DNA of 64,000 bases. Source: Klebsormidium nitens (lineage: Eukaryota > Streptophyta > Klebsormidiophyceae > Klebsormidiales > Klebsormidiaceae). Position 1 is the first letter of the stretch. Every line of letters starts with the position of its first letter. Under the pieces are notes generated by a model, which made no database searches, had not been told where the DNA came from, and was given only the letters and a program-made list of their open reading frames with translations. Below are positions 12,332 through 24,810 of the stretch, piece by piece. The position numbers were made by a program, and so were the translations under genes. The stretch covers positions 26,139-90,138 of the forward strand of contig DF237322.1 in the NCBI GenBank assembly GCA_000708835.1. The letters are read 5' to 3'.

Positions 12332-13086
12332 TAACAACTGCAACGCTCTTAGCTCGCTCTTAGCAAGCGTACAGTGGACGAAGCAATAGCTATGATAGAT
12401 TTGAAAAGGCCATGAAAAAATGAATGTTCATCACTAGCTAGCTGGGAGTCTGGGCAGTTTGCGCTGTGCGGGAGGCTGGAGCGAACGCGTTTGGCTGCGC
12501 ACTTGTGCACTGTAACCGCCCGGGCCCTGCGGCGTATACTGGCTCGTTTTTGGGGAGCACATTAGGCATGGGGACAGTCTCCGGTCGGTTAAGTCCCGCA
12601 GCTTTTGCGTGCTGGAATGCCCGGTAGGACAAAACTGGCCTGTTGCTTGTGGACAAGGCCCCTCAAGGCCCCTCGAGCAGGCCCCTAGCTGCGCCGCCGC
12701 AAGGCCACATGATGCATCAGTCATGCAGATGCCAGGTCTAGCGGCGCTAGGTCCTAGATCATGCAGGCAATGATGCATCCCCCGATCCCCTATCTCGGTC
12801 TTTCTCATAGTCAGATGGTCGTCCTCAACTCGACGCTAGCTACAGTAGACCCCCTCATCAGCTTGCTGTACCTATTCAAGGGGTCTGGTGAAAGGTCGTG
12901 AGACGACCGGGCTGGAATTTTGCTGTCGCTCCGTCCCCTCCGGCAGATTTGTTAACCGCACGGCTGCATGTTTGTGTGGTTGTTTGACTTGTCCAAGGAT
13001 CCTCGGGACCCTGCGTCGACTTCCGTTCTGGATCAGCAGCATTGTCAATCCGGGGATTGGAATAACTGCCTATGGAAGGAGAAAGG
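12332..13086. promoter_or_regulatory. Shared 5' region of CFAP119 (-) and GOS12 (+)
   Basis: The two genes diverge from this 755-base interval, so it should hold both promoters and possibly an upstream CFAP119 exon. Two overlapping minus-strand frames (12434-12808, 12438-12656) are Pro/Gln/Ser-rich and match no known family. No TATA box is obvious. The regulatory role is inferred from position only. Confidence 0.4.
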
Positions 13087-15015
13087 ATGGGGACATGGGA
13101 AGATCTGAGGAGAGAGGTCAGCCACCAAACGTAACCCTGACTATTACGCAAGCTGCATATCGAAGTTGCGCCCAAAGATCTGAGAATTTTTTTGCTGTTG
13201 TCAGGTTGGCAGTTTCAGATATCCCACAAGTTTCACCTAGCATACCCGCCAGAATTATCTAGTCTGCATCAATCTCTGTATTGCGAGCTGAAGACAGTTC
13301 AAAGGGGCAAAGGCCACTGTGTTTTCAAATGCGGAACAGGTTGCTGATTCTGCTCACTGTCCGGGCGTGTTCAGCTTGCTTTCACATGGTCATTATTTGT
13401 TGCAGGCGCGAAAGGTTGAGCACAGCTTGGACATGAAGCTGGCCGCCTACGCAAAAGCTGCTGATGATGGGTCAGCTACCAAGGTAGGCCCATCATCAGA
13501 GTCCTCTCAGACTTCTGAGCAACATCTCTGCAAAGCTTCATATGTCCTAAGTTGTTTTGACAACTTGTGATCTTGTGGAAACTCTCGGCTTGGCAACAAC
13601 CACTGCAAAGCAAGTGATGGTGTTCGAAGGTCACGCCTCCACCGTCTGCAGCTGCTCGAGATTGAGCACCTCCTTCAGCAACTTGGCGATATCAACAGAG
13701 CCTTGGTCAACATCCAATCAAGGACAGACACACATGCTCACGCCCTGGCAAGGCATCACAGTATCCTTGAGGATTTCACCAGGGTGAGAGACAGCTCGCA
13801 TTCCCACCATGGTCCAACATTGATGGCTGCACCATTGACCATAGCTGTTGGGTCATACCCAGTGCATTAGATGCCGCTTAGGTGGTCTGTTGCACTGACG
13901 TCCTTGAGCAGCCTAAAACATAAGAGGCACTTTGAGTTAGGAGACTGACTTGAGGTCAGAATCCATTCTGAGGGCCCGGACCAATACAATCATCCTGCGT
14001 TCCTTTAAGAGGTGGTGATGGTAAGATCCTCAGTCGTCCTCAGACTTGCTTGATTAAGCATCTCGTCATTGGCAGTCAGTGCTTGAGAAGTGTCTGTAAC
14101 AGCAGTCTGCACAGACAATTGCAAGAAGGGTCGCACACGCCCATGCTCGCTCAATTGTCACGCATTATCACCTGTGTCTTACATATGTGGCAGGAGTTCA
14201 GGCGCATCCAGAGTAGCGTGACCACCAGCCGCGAGCGTGCTGAGCTGGTGGGAGCCTTCCACTCGGTGAGAGAGGAGGACTTGGCCGGCTTGGGGCCCGC
14301 TTCGAGAGGGGCACAAGACTCGGCTCTCCTTCGAGAACATGGGGCAATCTATGGGAATGTTGCACAGGTGGGCCATTGAGGTGTAGCGGTCATCTCTCAA
14401 GCCCTCATACGTGCCATTCGTTCAGGTGAAGGGCGAACACAGATCCAAGTTGGGCTGCAGGCCTGATGCTTATAATCTCCATCGCTCAAAGACCAGACCT
14501 CAAAAGGAGCGGAGCATGCCATCTTTAAGGGTTTGTGAAGGCTGCAAGCAATTGTTTCTGTGGAGTCGGCCAATGTTGGGATTTTAGTCTGATCTGCTTT
14601 TCCTTTCCGCTTACAAGATTGACGAAGTCTTGGGACAAGCCCAAGAAACCTCCAACGCACTGTCGGCTCAAAGGGCGTTATTTTTGGGCATCAGCGGAAA
14701 GGTCAACAACCTTGGGGCCCATACCTTCCCTGCGGTAAGATCTCAACGAAATGCTTCATGAAGAGAAGTTTCAGTCTCTACTACAATGCATTCTCTAAAA
14801 CCTTTCCGAACCAGAATGATTCAGATTCTGCATTTTTCCTCTCTGCAGTAAGTGTTCCAGTGAACTTGCGACAACGTGCATTGACTTTTGCTCTCTTGCA
14901 GGTCAATAAACTGATATCGGACATCCGGAAAAGGAAGTCGAAGGACACGCTCATCCTGTCCACTACGATATCAATATGTACTCTACTAATCATCCTCTAC
15001 TGGCTTTCAAAATGA
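13087..15015 (+). CDS. GOS12: Golgi Qb-SNARE, GOS12/GOSR1 (GOS28) ortholog
   Basis: SNARE for ER-Golgi and intra-Golgi vesicle fusion, anchored in the Golgi membrane by its C terminus. Exons 13087-13116, 13406-13483, 13652-13783, 14194-14367, 14618-14734 and 14902-15015 (TGA) are all phase 0 and give 214 residues; plant GOS12 is about 239. The N-terminal MGTWEDLRRE joins ARKVEHSLDMKLAAYAK, matching the family start. Then come LARHHSILEDFTREFRRIQ, the SNARE motif with IDEVLGQAQETSNALSAQRA and IRKRKSKDTLILS, and a hydrophobic C-terminal anchor ending YWLSK. That ending is typical of plant GOS12. Residues linking exons 2 and 3 are shorter than in land plants, which explains the shorter protein. 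The first coding exon is only 30 bases but is fixed by homology. Confidence 0.93.
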
Positions 15016-16081
15016 GCAAGACTTGCGGTTAGGGTGTTGAATCAACATATTGGTGTTTATCATTAATGTCGTAACTCGTCGTTCAATGTAGAGCTAGGAT
15101 AGCAACTGTCCATTATACTGCAAGTGTGAGTGAGCCTATACAGCTTATCATATCTGGTTTCCTGAGGTCGGGACGATCGACATGTATATGTAGGTGGAAA
15201 ACCCGAGCTTCTGAAAGCATATGTGTCATTGACATATATACTGCATCCGGATAAATTTCAACGCCCCCGAGATAATATGCTGAATTGAGTGCATGGCACC
15301 GGCCCTGGCTACCACGAGCACCATGGTTCCGATATATAACAAGTAACATCTAGAATTAGATCAGAGCTCAGTGCAGAAATTCCTTTAAAACACCATAAAA
15401 TATGTAGTAGAAGCATAAGTACAGCTAGCCGGTGCATGCAACCATGTGCAGATGCAGCCGGCGGCAGTGATATTGCTGATCAACCGAACTGATGCCTATG
15501 CAGGAATGTGACCGTAGGACGGCCGTCCATGCTAGGCAAGTAGAAGCTCCCTCGCGATCTGCTGTTCTCAGTTGAGTGCAGCAGCACACATGGCTTGTCT
15601 AACACCGGCTCGGGAATTAGGAGAACTTGGCACTTCCGCGAACGAGGTGAAAGGCAATTTCTCCTTTATTTACGCCCTTAATAAACATCAGAGCAATCAG
15701 ACGTGCCCTTCAGCACTAGTCTGCCGACCTTCAAAATACTGACAACATGTCCTCCTCTACAAGCAATCCACAAAGCCACTGTTGCCAGCTAGGAGTCTGT
15801 CAAGACGCATGTTCCATCCGCTTTTAATGTACACATGTAATCTGCAACACTGCTCGCGAAGCAACAACTTTGCCAAAGACCTTAATATGCAGTCTGTGGA
15901 CGCCCGGTAGCAAACCAAAAGAGCCCACACCACCTGCGAGCACGCAAGGCTTTGCAGAATGAGACGGGTCGCTATCCTCGCCTCAGTAATTTTCACGCCA
16001 CGCCCTTGAATCTGTACACCCCATTGAGAGACAAGACTCCGCCAAGCGACCCATCTTTGCTGGGTGCCCCCGCCGCGCGCG
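15016..16081. other. Gap between convergent GOS12 and HD-Zip III 3' ends
   Basis: About 1.07 kb. It must hold both 3' UTRs. No frame with family resemblance and no recognised repeat was seen. Confidence 0.6.
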
Positions 16082-19000
16082 TTATTGGTAGTGCAGCAGC
16101 GACCAGTTCTGGTACATGATGGCCACGCACAGCATGTTCCCGGTGTCGTCCAGCACCTTCCACATCAGCGCCTTCTCGTACCCCACCGACTGCCCTTTGC
16201 ACGACAGAGTGACCCCTGGCGGCAAGTATGCATACCCCTGCAACCAAAGCAGGCAGAAACGAATCACACCGTGTTCTTTCAAGATGAAGTCAGGAAAAAC
16301 TTTGCTGCGAGCCCGGCCTACCTAGTACGGAACAGCGATTCGCAAACAAACTCTTGACGAGAGCAAGGGCGGTGCGCGCTGCGTCGGCTGACCTGCTGCA
16401 GGACTTGTGAAGAAGCGGCGTAGACGACCTTGCGGCCGTCCTCGTCCATGGACTTGTTCCAGTCGACGCCCGCCAGCTCGTGGATGGACGTCCCCAAAAT
16501 GTCCAGCCCCGCCTTGTTGGCAAAGGTGTACTCGGGGCTCGCCTGCACCAACCTCGCCCCTGTCAGTCATTTCCCCCCCGGCGGAACCAGTCCGGCCTCA
16601 GAGCAGCGACTGAGGCAGCATATGCCTCTGCCTGGCAGCTTTTGGGAGGAACTCGGCATTGCTTCACCCGGTACATCAAAGCGGCATCTGGCATGTCTCT
16701 AGTTCAGAATACTTGTAGACAGCCTCGTGCGCGCCAACTTGACGAGTTCTTCCTGGGGCGCCGCGCGGTGCGTACCTTGACCACCCAGCACAGGATGGCC
16801 GCCGGGTGCAGCCAGAAGGCCTTGAAGACGGCCTCGGAGGAGGGGTCCTTGTCGTCGCACAGGTCGCCGCCCATGTGCAGCTGGTAGCTCGACACCACGC
16901 GCTTCGCCAGCAGCAGCGCGTCCGGGCTCGCAGGCGGGCTGCGCGGACTCGGGGCCAGCGCCTGCGCACACCCCAGCAGCACCACCACGCTCAGGCGCTG
17001 CTCACCACGAGGGAGCGAGGCAGCCAAACACACAGCAGGAGGGAAAGGGGGCACTCGGGACTGGGGACCATGCATGGGCCACAAGCTTCTCGACAGACCC
17101 CCGGTGATGGGCTATGCCCCATGATCCGACGGAATCTTTGCGTACTTGCTCAACAAGCTGCTACTCAATCCAGCGGCTGGGAGTTTTGCAGCATGGGAGT
17201 TGGGGGCAGTCACCTTGATGCACGTGGGCGCGAGCGCCATGGCGACCCGCTGCACGCTGCCGACCACGCTGCGCACGTACTGGCGCGCCACCGCCGCCAC
17301 CGCCTCCTCCGAGTGCGGCTCGTACGCAAACTGGAACGCGATGCTCAGCACGGACTTCCAGCACTGCGTCACGTCGTCGCCGCTGCCCACCGGGTCGATC
17401 GCGTGCGCATCCAGGCTGTTCTGGCCGGCACGCCCGCCGCGCAGGCCGTCCGCCTTCTGCAACAGCACGGCAGCCCGGCAAAATCAACATTTGCGGGCAA
17501 CATGGGTCCACACCGCGGAACAAAAGTGGCAGAGGCTCAGCGTGGGACCTGAAGCCAAAGAAGAGCGCCAACGACGGCCTCAATCTGCCCGAGACACGTC
17601 GTGTGCTTCCGGAAGAGCACAACATGGTGCGCACATGGCAGCCAAGGAGGGAGAGTTGCCAAGGGACACGGCCTCGTCTGCTGTGCATTGCAGGCGGGAA
17701 ACGCATTTGCTGGACGGGATGCGCGTTGGCCTCACCAGTTCTTCGGTGTCCACGGGGATGACCCGGAAGCCGGAAGGGAGGAGGGGCACATCCGCGGCCG
17801 CTGCCGCGGCGTCGACGGGTGCAAAGACGAGCTGGGCGGCGGCGGCGGAGTGGACGTCGGGGCAGGTGCAGAGCTGCAGGAGGAATGTGTCGCCGTCCTT
17901 GGAGTACGAGTTGCGGCCCTCCAGCTTGACCAGCTCCAAAAACTCCTGGTCGTCCATGGCCACCGCCAGCGGGATGTCGCTCGGGAGCAGGCCCGCCTCG
18001 CCCGCCTTGCGCTGCCGCCGCAGCGTGCCCTGGATGGCGGCCGCCGTGGACGCGTCAATGTCGGGGTCGGCCCACTCGGCGCGGTGGTCGTGCATGAAGC
18101 GCACCAGCGTGGCGGGGGGCACGATCTGCAGCAGCATGCTTGCGCGCGCGCATAGCACGCCCCCGCTGCCGGCGCCGGCGTCCTTGGCACTGTTGGCGCG
18201 CGCCATCACGCTGACGTCGTCCATGCCGTCGCTGGGCAGGCTGACCCACTGCTCGTCCGCAAATGCGTTCACCGCCTCGTTGAAGCCCCTGCGTGCGAGA
18301 GGACGAGGTCAGTGCACTCCCCCTGTCAACTCTCTCTGCAATGGATCACGTCCTTCTAGGGACCCATGTTGCTGGAGCGTACAAGTCCCCTGCCTGGGTT
18401 GTCTCGAAGTTCCTCAGAGCGTTGGATATGCGGCTTGAGTTTGACAAATACGATGGAGCTTGGATACCTTCAATCCAGCCACAAAACAAAGAACTTGTCA
18501 ACCCCTTGAACGTGCAAAGGTTCTTGACGTGCAAACTAAGCGTTCAGAGCACATTGCAGTGTCTACCAGTTGGAGAAACAAATGCAAAAGAATCATCTTC
18601 CAGTTAAGCGCGGAGCTCGTGGCTGGCCTACCTCGCTAGGCGCTCGGTGATGACGCGCCAGGCGGCGGGCTGGTGCGTGGTGCCGGTATCGGAGTCGGGC
18701 CCTTCCTCCATGGCGACCCGCTTGAGGAAGCGCAGGGAGGAGAGCGTGTCGTGGTGGGCCAGCACCGCGCTCGACGAGTACAGCGGCTTCAGCACGTCCA
18801 GCACGCTCCACGGCTGCACCGCATAGGACCAGGAGAGTGAGCGGCGCAACCAGACCCGAGGACCAGCGTGGAGATCACAGTGCCAGCTTCAACAAGTATC
18901 GTCTTGTCGACTGTCTGTCCAGTGCTCGGCGGTCTTTCTGAGCATAAGAAACGGCTGTTCCAATATTTTTCTATATTCCACGTAAGGATTCAGGGCGGCA

Positions 19001-22000
19001 CCAGCAGTGCTGGCCTGCGGCAGGGTGGCACGTGGAAGCGCACCTCGAGGTCTAGGTGGTCCACTGCAATCAGGATGCAGCCGCCGCCGTCGCATGGCCG
19101 CAGCAGGAACCCCCCGGAGAACACCTCGCCGCGCACAAAAGCAGGGGCGGCAGGCACACTGGCCTCAGTACTGGCCAGTGACCGCTCGCAAATCTGCACA
19201 CATGAGGAGAGGGGCTGAGCAAAGACGCCCGAAACGGCACCCTGGAAGCGATGAGAGCCCTGAGGCGCCGAGCCTTGCAGCAAAGCTCTCCATGTCGGTT
19301 GCTGCTGGCACCACACTCAGCCAGCGCACAGATGGTCCACACAAGAAAGACCCCGTGCAAAGGATAAGAGGGGGGAATAAGCGACTGACCACAATGGCCC
19401 CATCATCCAAGACAGTGGTGTAGCGCACGGTGCAGAAGTCGCGCGGGGGTGCGAGGGTGGTTGGTGCGTACATCTGCACGCAGCGGGGGAGGCACTGAGC
19501 AGTAGCCATGCAGCGCAGGCCAGGGCAAGCTGGAGTCGCAGAAAAAGCACCGGGACGCCGGCCATGGACCAGCTTTGCAGGCCGAACGGCGGCCTTTTTG
19601 GGGCAGTAGCTAGCACAGCGCTAGGGCTTCTGGGCGACGCTCAAGGAAGCAGGGTGCTGGTGTTTGACAAACTCCTCCAACGCAGCACGTCTATCGCACA
19701 CTGACAGGCAGGAGGCCTTGCCGGATGCTGCCCTACCTGCGTGTAGAGCAGGTCCACACGGCCGGCCCCCGCGGCAGTGAAGCCCCCCAGCACCTCGCAT
19801 CGTCGGCAACCCCGCAGCCAGGCCGCCTTGTCCTTGAGCAACTCAGCCGCCTGCCAGAAGCAGCACGCACTCAGCAACCCAGCGCTAACTCGTTCCGACA
19901 AGTGCACTGCGCTTCACAGCGCTCCCGAAACAGAAGGAGTAAGACCCACCCAAGCGGTTCTGACAGAACTGGAGGAGGGAGAACATGGACTCCCGAGCCA
20001 ATGTAAGGGACCCCCTCTCTAAGTATCACCCCCTAAGATCAACAATCTGGGTTGATTGGATCCACTGATTGACCATCGATCGAAGGGGTTGAACAGCAAG
20101 GGGGTCCCTGGGGAGTCCGCGGCAGTCCCAGTTCTCCTTCCCTTTCTTTCAGATAGCAGAGCGTGTTGCGTGCTCACCTTTGAGGCTGGCAGAGAGACCA
20201 GTCCGCAGACGCGTGCGGCCACCCCGCGGGGCCCCTGCGCGATAGACGTGATCCCCAGGCTCTCTGCCCCCGACTTGAGCAGCGGCAGCTGCGTCCACTC
20301 CACAGCCGTCCCCGTCGCCTTGGCCAGAAACTCTTGGCACGCTTCCTGGGCGGACTGCAGCAGCCTGCATCCGCGGGCACAGGCAAAATCGTCACAACCC
20401 GCAGGGCCGACGGGCCACGGCACCCTTGTTCGGGGCAGCTGGGTTCAAGGCAACATGGGGGGTTTCCACCACCACTTCACCCTGCCACAGAGGGGAATGT
20501 GCCGTGTAGTTTGGCGGGGAGCCAAATCTTGCTTGTGCTTGTGCTTGTTGCGAACGCCAGCAGCTGAGGGTACCAACAACCACTACCGGCTGTGCATCTT
20601 TGCTTGTCCCAAAACGAGCTTGACCTTCTCTCACCGGTCCACCGTCTAAAGCGGGTAACGAGATTTGCTTGTCGATCTTACCAGCAACACCGCACGATTA
20701 CCTTCCCAAGATGCATACCCTGAGATTTAAATGTCAAGTTTAACAAGAAATCGCGCTACCAGCAGACAACCCGGCTGGCGCCGGGCCCATCTTGCCAAGA
20801 TTACCGGGACTGTGTTTAGGCGGGCGCTCACCCTGCGGTGTTGGAGGGAGTGCGCGTGGCAGCAACGGGTGCTAAGCCGGGCTTGATGTGCGCCAGCCCG
20901 AGCGTTAGCAGGGAGCCCTTGGCAGCGGCGTCCCCCTCCCCGTTGATGGTGGTCCCTGCGGAGTCGTCGGTGGGCAGGCTGAGCGAGGCGGACTGCTCGA
21001 GCGCTGCGTCGGTGAGCTTGCGGATCTGGTCGGGGAGCGCGTCCTCGTTGGGGCCCGCCAGCACCAGGCTCAGGTTGGGCGCCGGGGCTCCCTGCACCAC
21101 GCAGCACACGCCTCACGCACAGGAGCAGCAAACTGGAGGCTGAAAGCAGGCCGCGAGATGAAGCACTTGGGTAACTTTTAAAGAAACATACCAGGAGCTG
21201 CTCGACTAGAGGGTAGGCGGAGGAGAGACAAGAAAAAGCGGACCGTCTGCAGTCAAAATCCTTTGAATGGCCCAAACCAACCTAGTCGAAGGCAGACCCC
21301 CCGGACGACTGCCCTGATATACCTTTGAGCACTGCAGGGGTGGCAGAGTGGCAGGGGGTCTCACATTCTCGAGCTTGGGCAGGGCCTGGTTCATGGACTC
21401 GAGGCGGAGCTTGAGGAAGCGGTTCTCGGAGGAGAGCTGCAGCGCCTGCTTGGTGAGGCGGTCGTTCTCCTCCAGCAGCAGCTTGTTGAGCGCCGTCAGC
21501 TTGGCATTCACGCCCACCAGGCGGGAGCTCTCCTTGCGCTGCTTCTCTCGGCATCTGTATTCAAGCCAAGGGAACGCTTCACACAGCAGAACAAGGTCTG
21601 GGGCTGCAACCCGACCACGTGCAAACCGCACAGGCTGTGCAAACGACTTTTTGTTGTCGCTTGGCTCAGGGCACCCAGTGGCACACCAACCAAGCTCCAC
21701 CCCCACTTGCGAAGGGTGGGAAAGTCCGCAATGTTGTAGGTCTTGTCATGCTTTACTAGAAGAGCTCTGAAAGGCCAGCATTTCAAAGGTGGAGCAAGGT
21801 CACAAGCTGACAATGTCTTTCAGGATTTCAGCGAGCTGCGCTGGAACAAATAGGGTTTTGCACTCCGGTGCAATATCCAAGACTGCAATGCTACATTGCA
21901 CATGCTTGCAGACCTGCCTGAAGCAAAAGCAACAGGTGATCGAGGGGCCGCACACCCGTTGCAAAGTGCCTCTGCAAAGATCATTCTGCTGCTTTGTGTG

Positions 22001-22523
22001 CTACACAACTGCAAGCGGCACCCATCGCTGCACAATCTCATCAGCGAGCTTGTCACACTCTGCACAACGGCTGCTCATCTGAAAAGTTGACTATTTCTTG
22101 CAGAACGAGGCGATGCACTGAACCAAACGATCAACCAACTCTCTGTCCAACAAAGGCATGCAACAGCCTTCACGTCCACTTGTGTTTTGTAAGATCCCAG
22201 TGATTGCAGCCCACCAACCCTTGAGGCTGCCTTAACAAAAATGCTGACAAAAAAGATTCGACCCAAAACTCAGGATGCATGTGCATGGTAAGCTGGCAAA
22301 AAGCTGTGGCAGGATCCACGCAGACTTACCTTCTGTTTTGAAACCAGACTTTGATAGACTTGACATCGATGCCGGAAAGGGCAGGATAATCCTTGACCAG
22401 GGCCGCCCGCTTGGCAGCACTTGGCTTAGGGCACTCATTATACTCCTTCTCAAGGATTCGTAACTGCTCGCTGCTGTACTTGACATATCGGCCCCCTCCA
22501 CCGGTCTCCTCGCTGCCCCCCAT
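16082..22523 (-). CDS. C3HDZ: Class III HD-Zip transcription factor
   Basis: Nuclear DNA-binding regulator; in land plants this class sets shoot, vascular and adaxial identity. Thirteen exons run 22330-22523, 21365-21554, 20832-21091, 20178-20364, 19737-19850, 19390-19473, 19044-19193, 18632-18813, 17736-18288, 17214-17456, 16776-16961, 16393-16542 and 16082-16237. All are in phase and give 882 residues (land plants about 830-850). The homeodomain is at about 12-75, with IKVWFQNRR joined across intron 1 to CREKQRKESSRL. A zipper at about 76-128 has LNKLLLEENDRLTKQALQL. The START domain (about 215-450) includes KATGTAVEWTQLP, GVAARVCGLVSL, YAPTTLAP-RDF and LRPCDGGGC. A conserved mid-region (AFQFAYEPHSEEAV-ARQYVRSV) precedes the MEKHLA domain near the C terminus (VGYEKALMWKVLDD...NWSLLHYQ). 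The linker between zipper and START is diverged. The residues at the land-plant miR166 site differ. Confidence 0.95.
20262..20282 (-). other. Position equivalent to the land-plant miR166 site in HD-Zip III; complementarity absent
   Basis: Alignment of VEWTQLPLLKSGAESLGI with the land-plant START segment places LLKSGAE where land plants have GMKPGPD, the peptide encoded by the miR165/166 target. The bases here read CTGCTCAAGTCGGGGGCAGAG and share only scattered positions with the known target. The site as known in land plants is therefore not present; the functional meaning is inference. Confidence 0.6.
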
Positions 22524-23340
22524 GCTTGCGACAGAGGTAGGACCGTTATCCTCTCATACTCTGCCAGGAATGTCCCATTATCACTGTCAGCTGCTTTTCC
22601 CTGATTATCAAACCAGAGCACTGGCAGCAATCTAACAGCTTTCAACACAGCTGCCCGACCTCACTCCCTTAACCCAACTTATCCTTGCAACCATACAATT
22701 TTCATAGCACGCTGCGGCTCAATCTCGCTGTCATCCAACCGCTCCCGCCATCCTGGCTTGAGCAGATGTGAGACGGTTGCCTCCGACCATGGAGCTTTTG
22801 CATTGCCATAGACGTTCCAAAATCCGCCGTCAAATGATGCCCTGGCAATCGGCAACCTTTCTGCATTTCCTCCACATGCCAGACTGAAGCGCAGGTGCTG
22901 TGGCGGCTCGCCCTGGCCAGGCTGCATCAGAAGACTCCAGCAGCCAGCTAGGTAGATCATGCTCCTCCCTGAACATTAGAACGTGGGGTCATCAAACTTA
23001 CATTTAACCTGGCCGGGGGACACGCGATTTAGCTCTGCTTTTACCGTCCAACCTGTTGACGTTCAATTACTTGACGGTTCCGATTGCTTCTAACAAGGGC
23101 CCGGCTCATTTGACCCATGGTCCCTGACGGGCCTGACGCCGGCGGAGAAAGTAGAGGCTAAATAACCTGAGGATGTTATTATTGTCTTCCAAGAGTTCAA
23201 TCCGTACGCGGTCTTCGCATCTTCAGTGTAGGAGCAACCAGTGTGCGAGGTTGATGCGCATTGCGCGCTCCAAGTTGCAAATGAGCACCATCGACTATGG
23301 TACCGCACTGCGCAGTCTAATTGTGGATATGCGCAGTGCT

Positions 23341-23356
23341 GCGCACTGCAGTGCGC
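23341..23356. repeat. 16-bp perfect palindrome GCGCACTGCAGTGCGC
   Basis: Self-complementary over its full length. Related pieces (CCGCACTGCGCAG at 23303, GCGCAGTGC at 23331) lie within 60 bases upstream, so the locus is a small cluster of the same half-site in both orientations. It could be a multimer binding site or a hairpin; no family is recognised. Confidence 0.6.
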
Positions 23357-24135
23357 AACTTTTAGCAACGAGTTCACTGAAGCAATCATTGCCAAAATCA
23401 AACGAATCATAACCGCAAATCCAGGACTGACCAACATCATGACAAAAATTGACGTAATCACTTTTTTGCCTAAATCCGGTGCACCGTAGATGGATCATCA
23501 TTCTACGGTGCTGAGCTTGGAGTGCAGTACCATTTAATACAGGTACACTTTGAAGTGTACGGTTCCCCATAGATACACTGTACAGTACTGGCAACTCCCT
23601 TGTCTCACATTAAGGCCCAAGGGTACGTACCGTCACTTTGAAATGCGCATGCACCCCCTTAGGTATTCTGTTGAGAGGCCCGGGGGCTTGGTTTGCTCCC
23701 GCCACTCAAAGGTGGGGAGGGAGGGGGGGCTTGAGGTATGTTTTGGCTTGGGGCGAAGCCCCAGCCGAATTTCAACTGAAAGACATGCTTTTCATGCTGA
23801 TTTATCATCTTTTAGACCACGGGTCCGAGATTCTAGACCATGAATGCAACAAAGAAGCACTTTTCAACGTTAAAAAGGGGCGAATCTATGCATACGACAG
23901 TGCTTTCGTCCAAAAGGTTTGCCCGGGTGGTGGCTATGTGGACCCGGGCCTTGACCTTATCTGTGAAGACAAGGCCGGGAGGGGGGGGGGCTTGAGGCCT
24001 TCCAGGCTCATGTGCCGGCCTCTAAAATACCTAACCGGGGTGCGGTAATTGACAAAGAGTGACTTGTCCTTGTCTCGAGGGAGTTGCCACAATCGAATCC
24101 CCAGGATCGATCAGCCAGACTTTATAATGAAATAC

Positions 24136-24810
24136 GGTACCGGCGTATTGCCCCGGTCGGACGGACCCGCTAGACCCGATCTCCATCCGACACTCCCGAA
24201 AGCTGACCAACGAGTCACGGCGACTCACGACTCAGCTCACGTCCCAAGAGCAAACCAAGCGAACCGGTTCTGCAGCAAAACTCTGTCACTTTCATGGTTT
24301 TACACGGTCCCATCGGCCGGGACAGACTCATGCTGTGCTCGGCGCTCGCAGCTCGACGACTGTAGCCGCTGGCCGGTAGTCGGATACCTACCGTGTATTG
24401 TACCTATGTACAACAAACCGGACCAGGCAACGCCGTTCACACCAAACGATACAGAGTTTAGAAGGCTCGCATAAGACAAGGAAGTTGCCGTCCGCCCAAG
24501 TGAATGAGGATCAAATCGGTACCGGTACCTTCGTAACCATTGGGTGCGATTCGGGTTTGGCCAGTACAGGGACTGGTACAATATTACTGACTACGGTACC
24601 TTGCAAGTTGCGGCCAACTGATAAAGATATTAGTACTGGTACGTTCAAAAGTTCCGAGAGTTTGCATTCCTCGGAATCCACATTACAAGTCCTTGTGGCC
24701 ATCCATTGCCAGTTTTTGCAAGACTTTGAACGGGTAAAATTAAGTTGAGAGGAATAGTAGAAGTCATACCATTCAACATCTACCAGCTCGTCGTGCCATC
24801 TACCGGTACA
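24136..24810. repeat. Cluster of GGTACC / TACCGGTA palindromes
   Basis: GGTACC occurs at 24136-24141, twice at 24518-24529 (GGTACCGGTACC) and at 24595-24600. Variants TGGTACA, TGGTACG and TACCGGTACA lie near 24575, 24638 and 24801. The repetition of one short palindrome in an otherwise unremarkable gap suggests decayed repeat units or a binding-site array. The interpretation is open. Confidence 0.4.

Noticed and set aside
12434-12808. Minus-strand frames upstream of CFAP119
   Set aside because: Possible 5' exon, but neither available splice donor gives a clean phase to the 11931-12331 exon, and no homology was seen.
17146-18438. 430-residue plus-strand open frame
   Set aside because: It lies antisense to HD-Zip III exons 9 and 10 and an intron, has shuffled Ser/Ala/Arg composition and resembles no family. 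GC-rich exons leave open antisense frames.
18293-18607. 104-residue plus-strand frame
   Set aside because: It lies in the intron between HD-Zip III exons 8 and 9 and has no family resemblance or splice context of its own.
21181-21208. 14-base micro-exon TCGAGCAGCTCCTG between HD-Zip III exons 2 and 3
   Set aside because: Its flanks look like splice sites, but including it breaks the phase that exons 2 and 3 share directly.
22679-22960. 93-residue minus-strand frame upstream of HD-Zip III
   Set aside because: It could be an upstream ORF in the 5' UTR, but no homology or phase link to exon 1 supports it.
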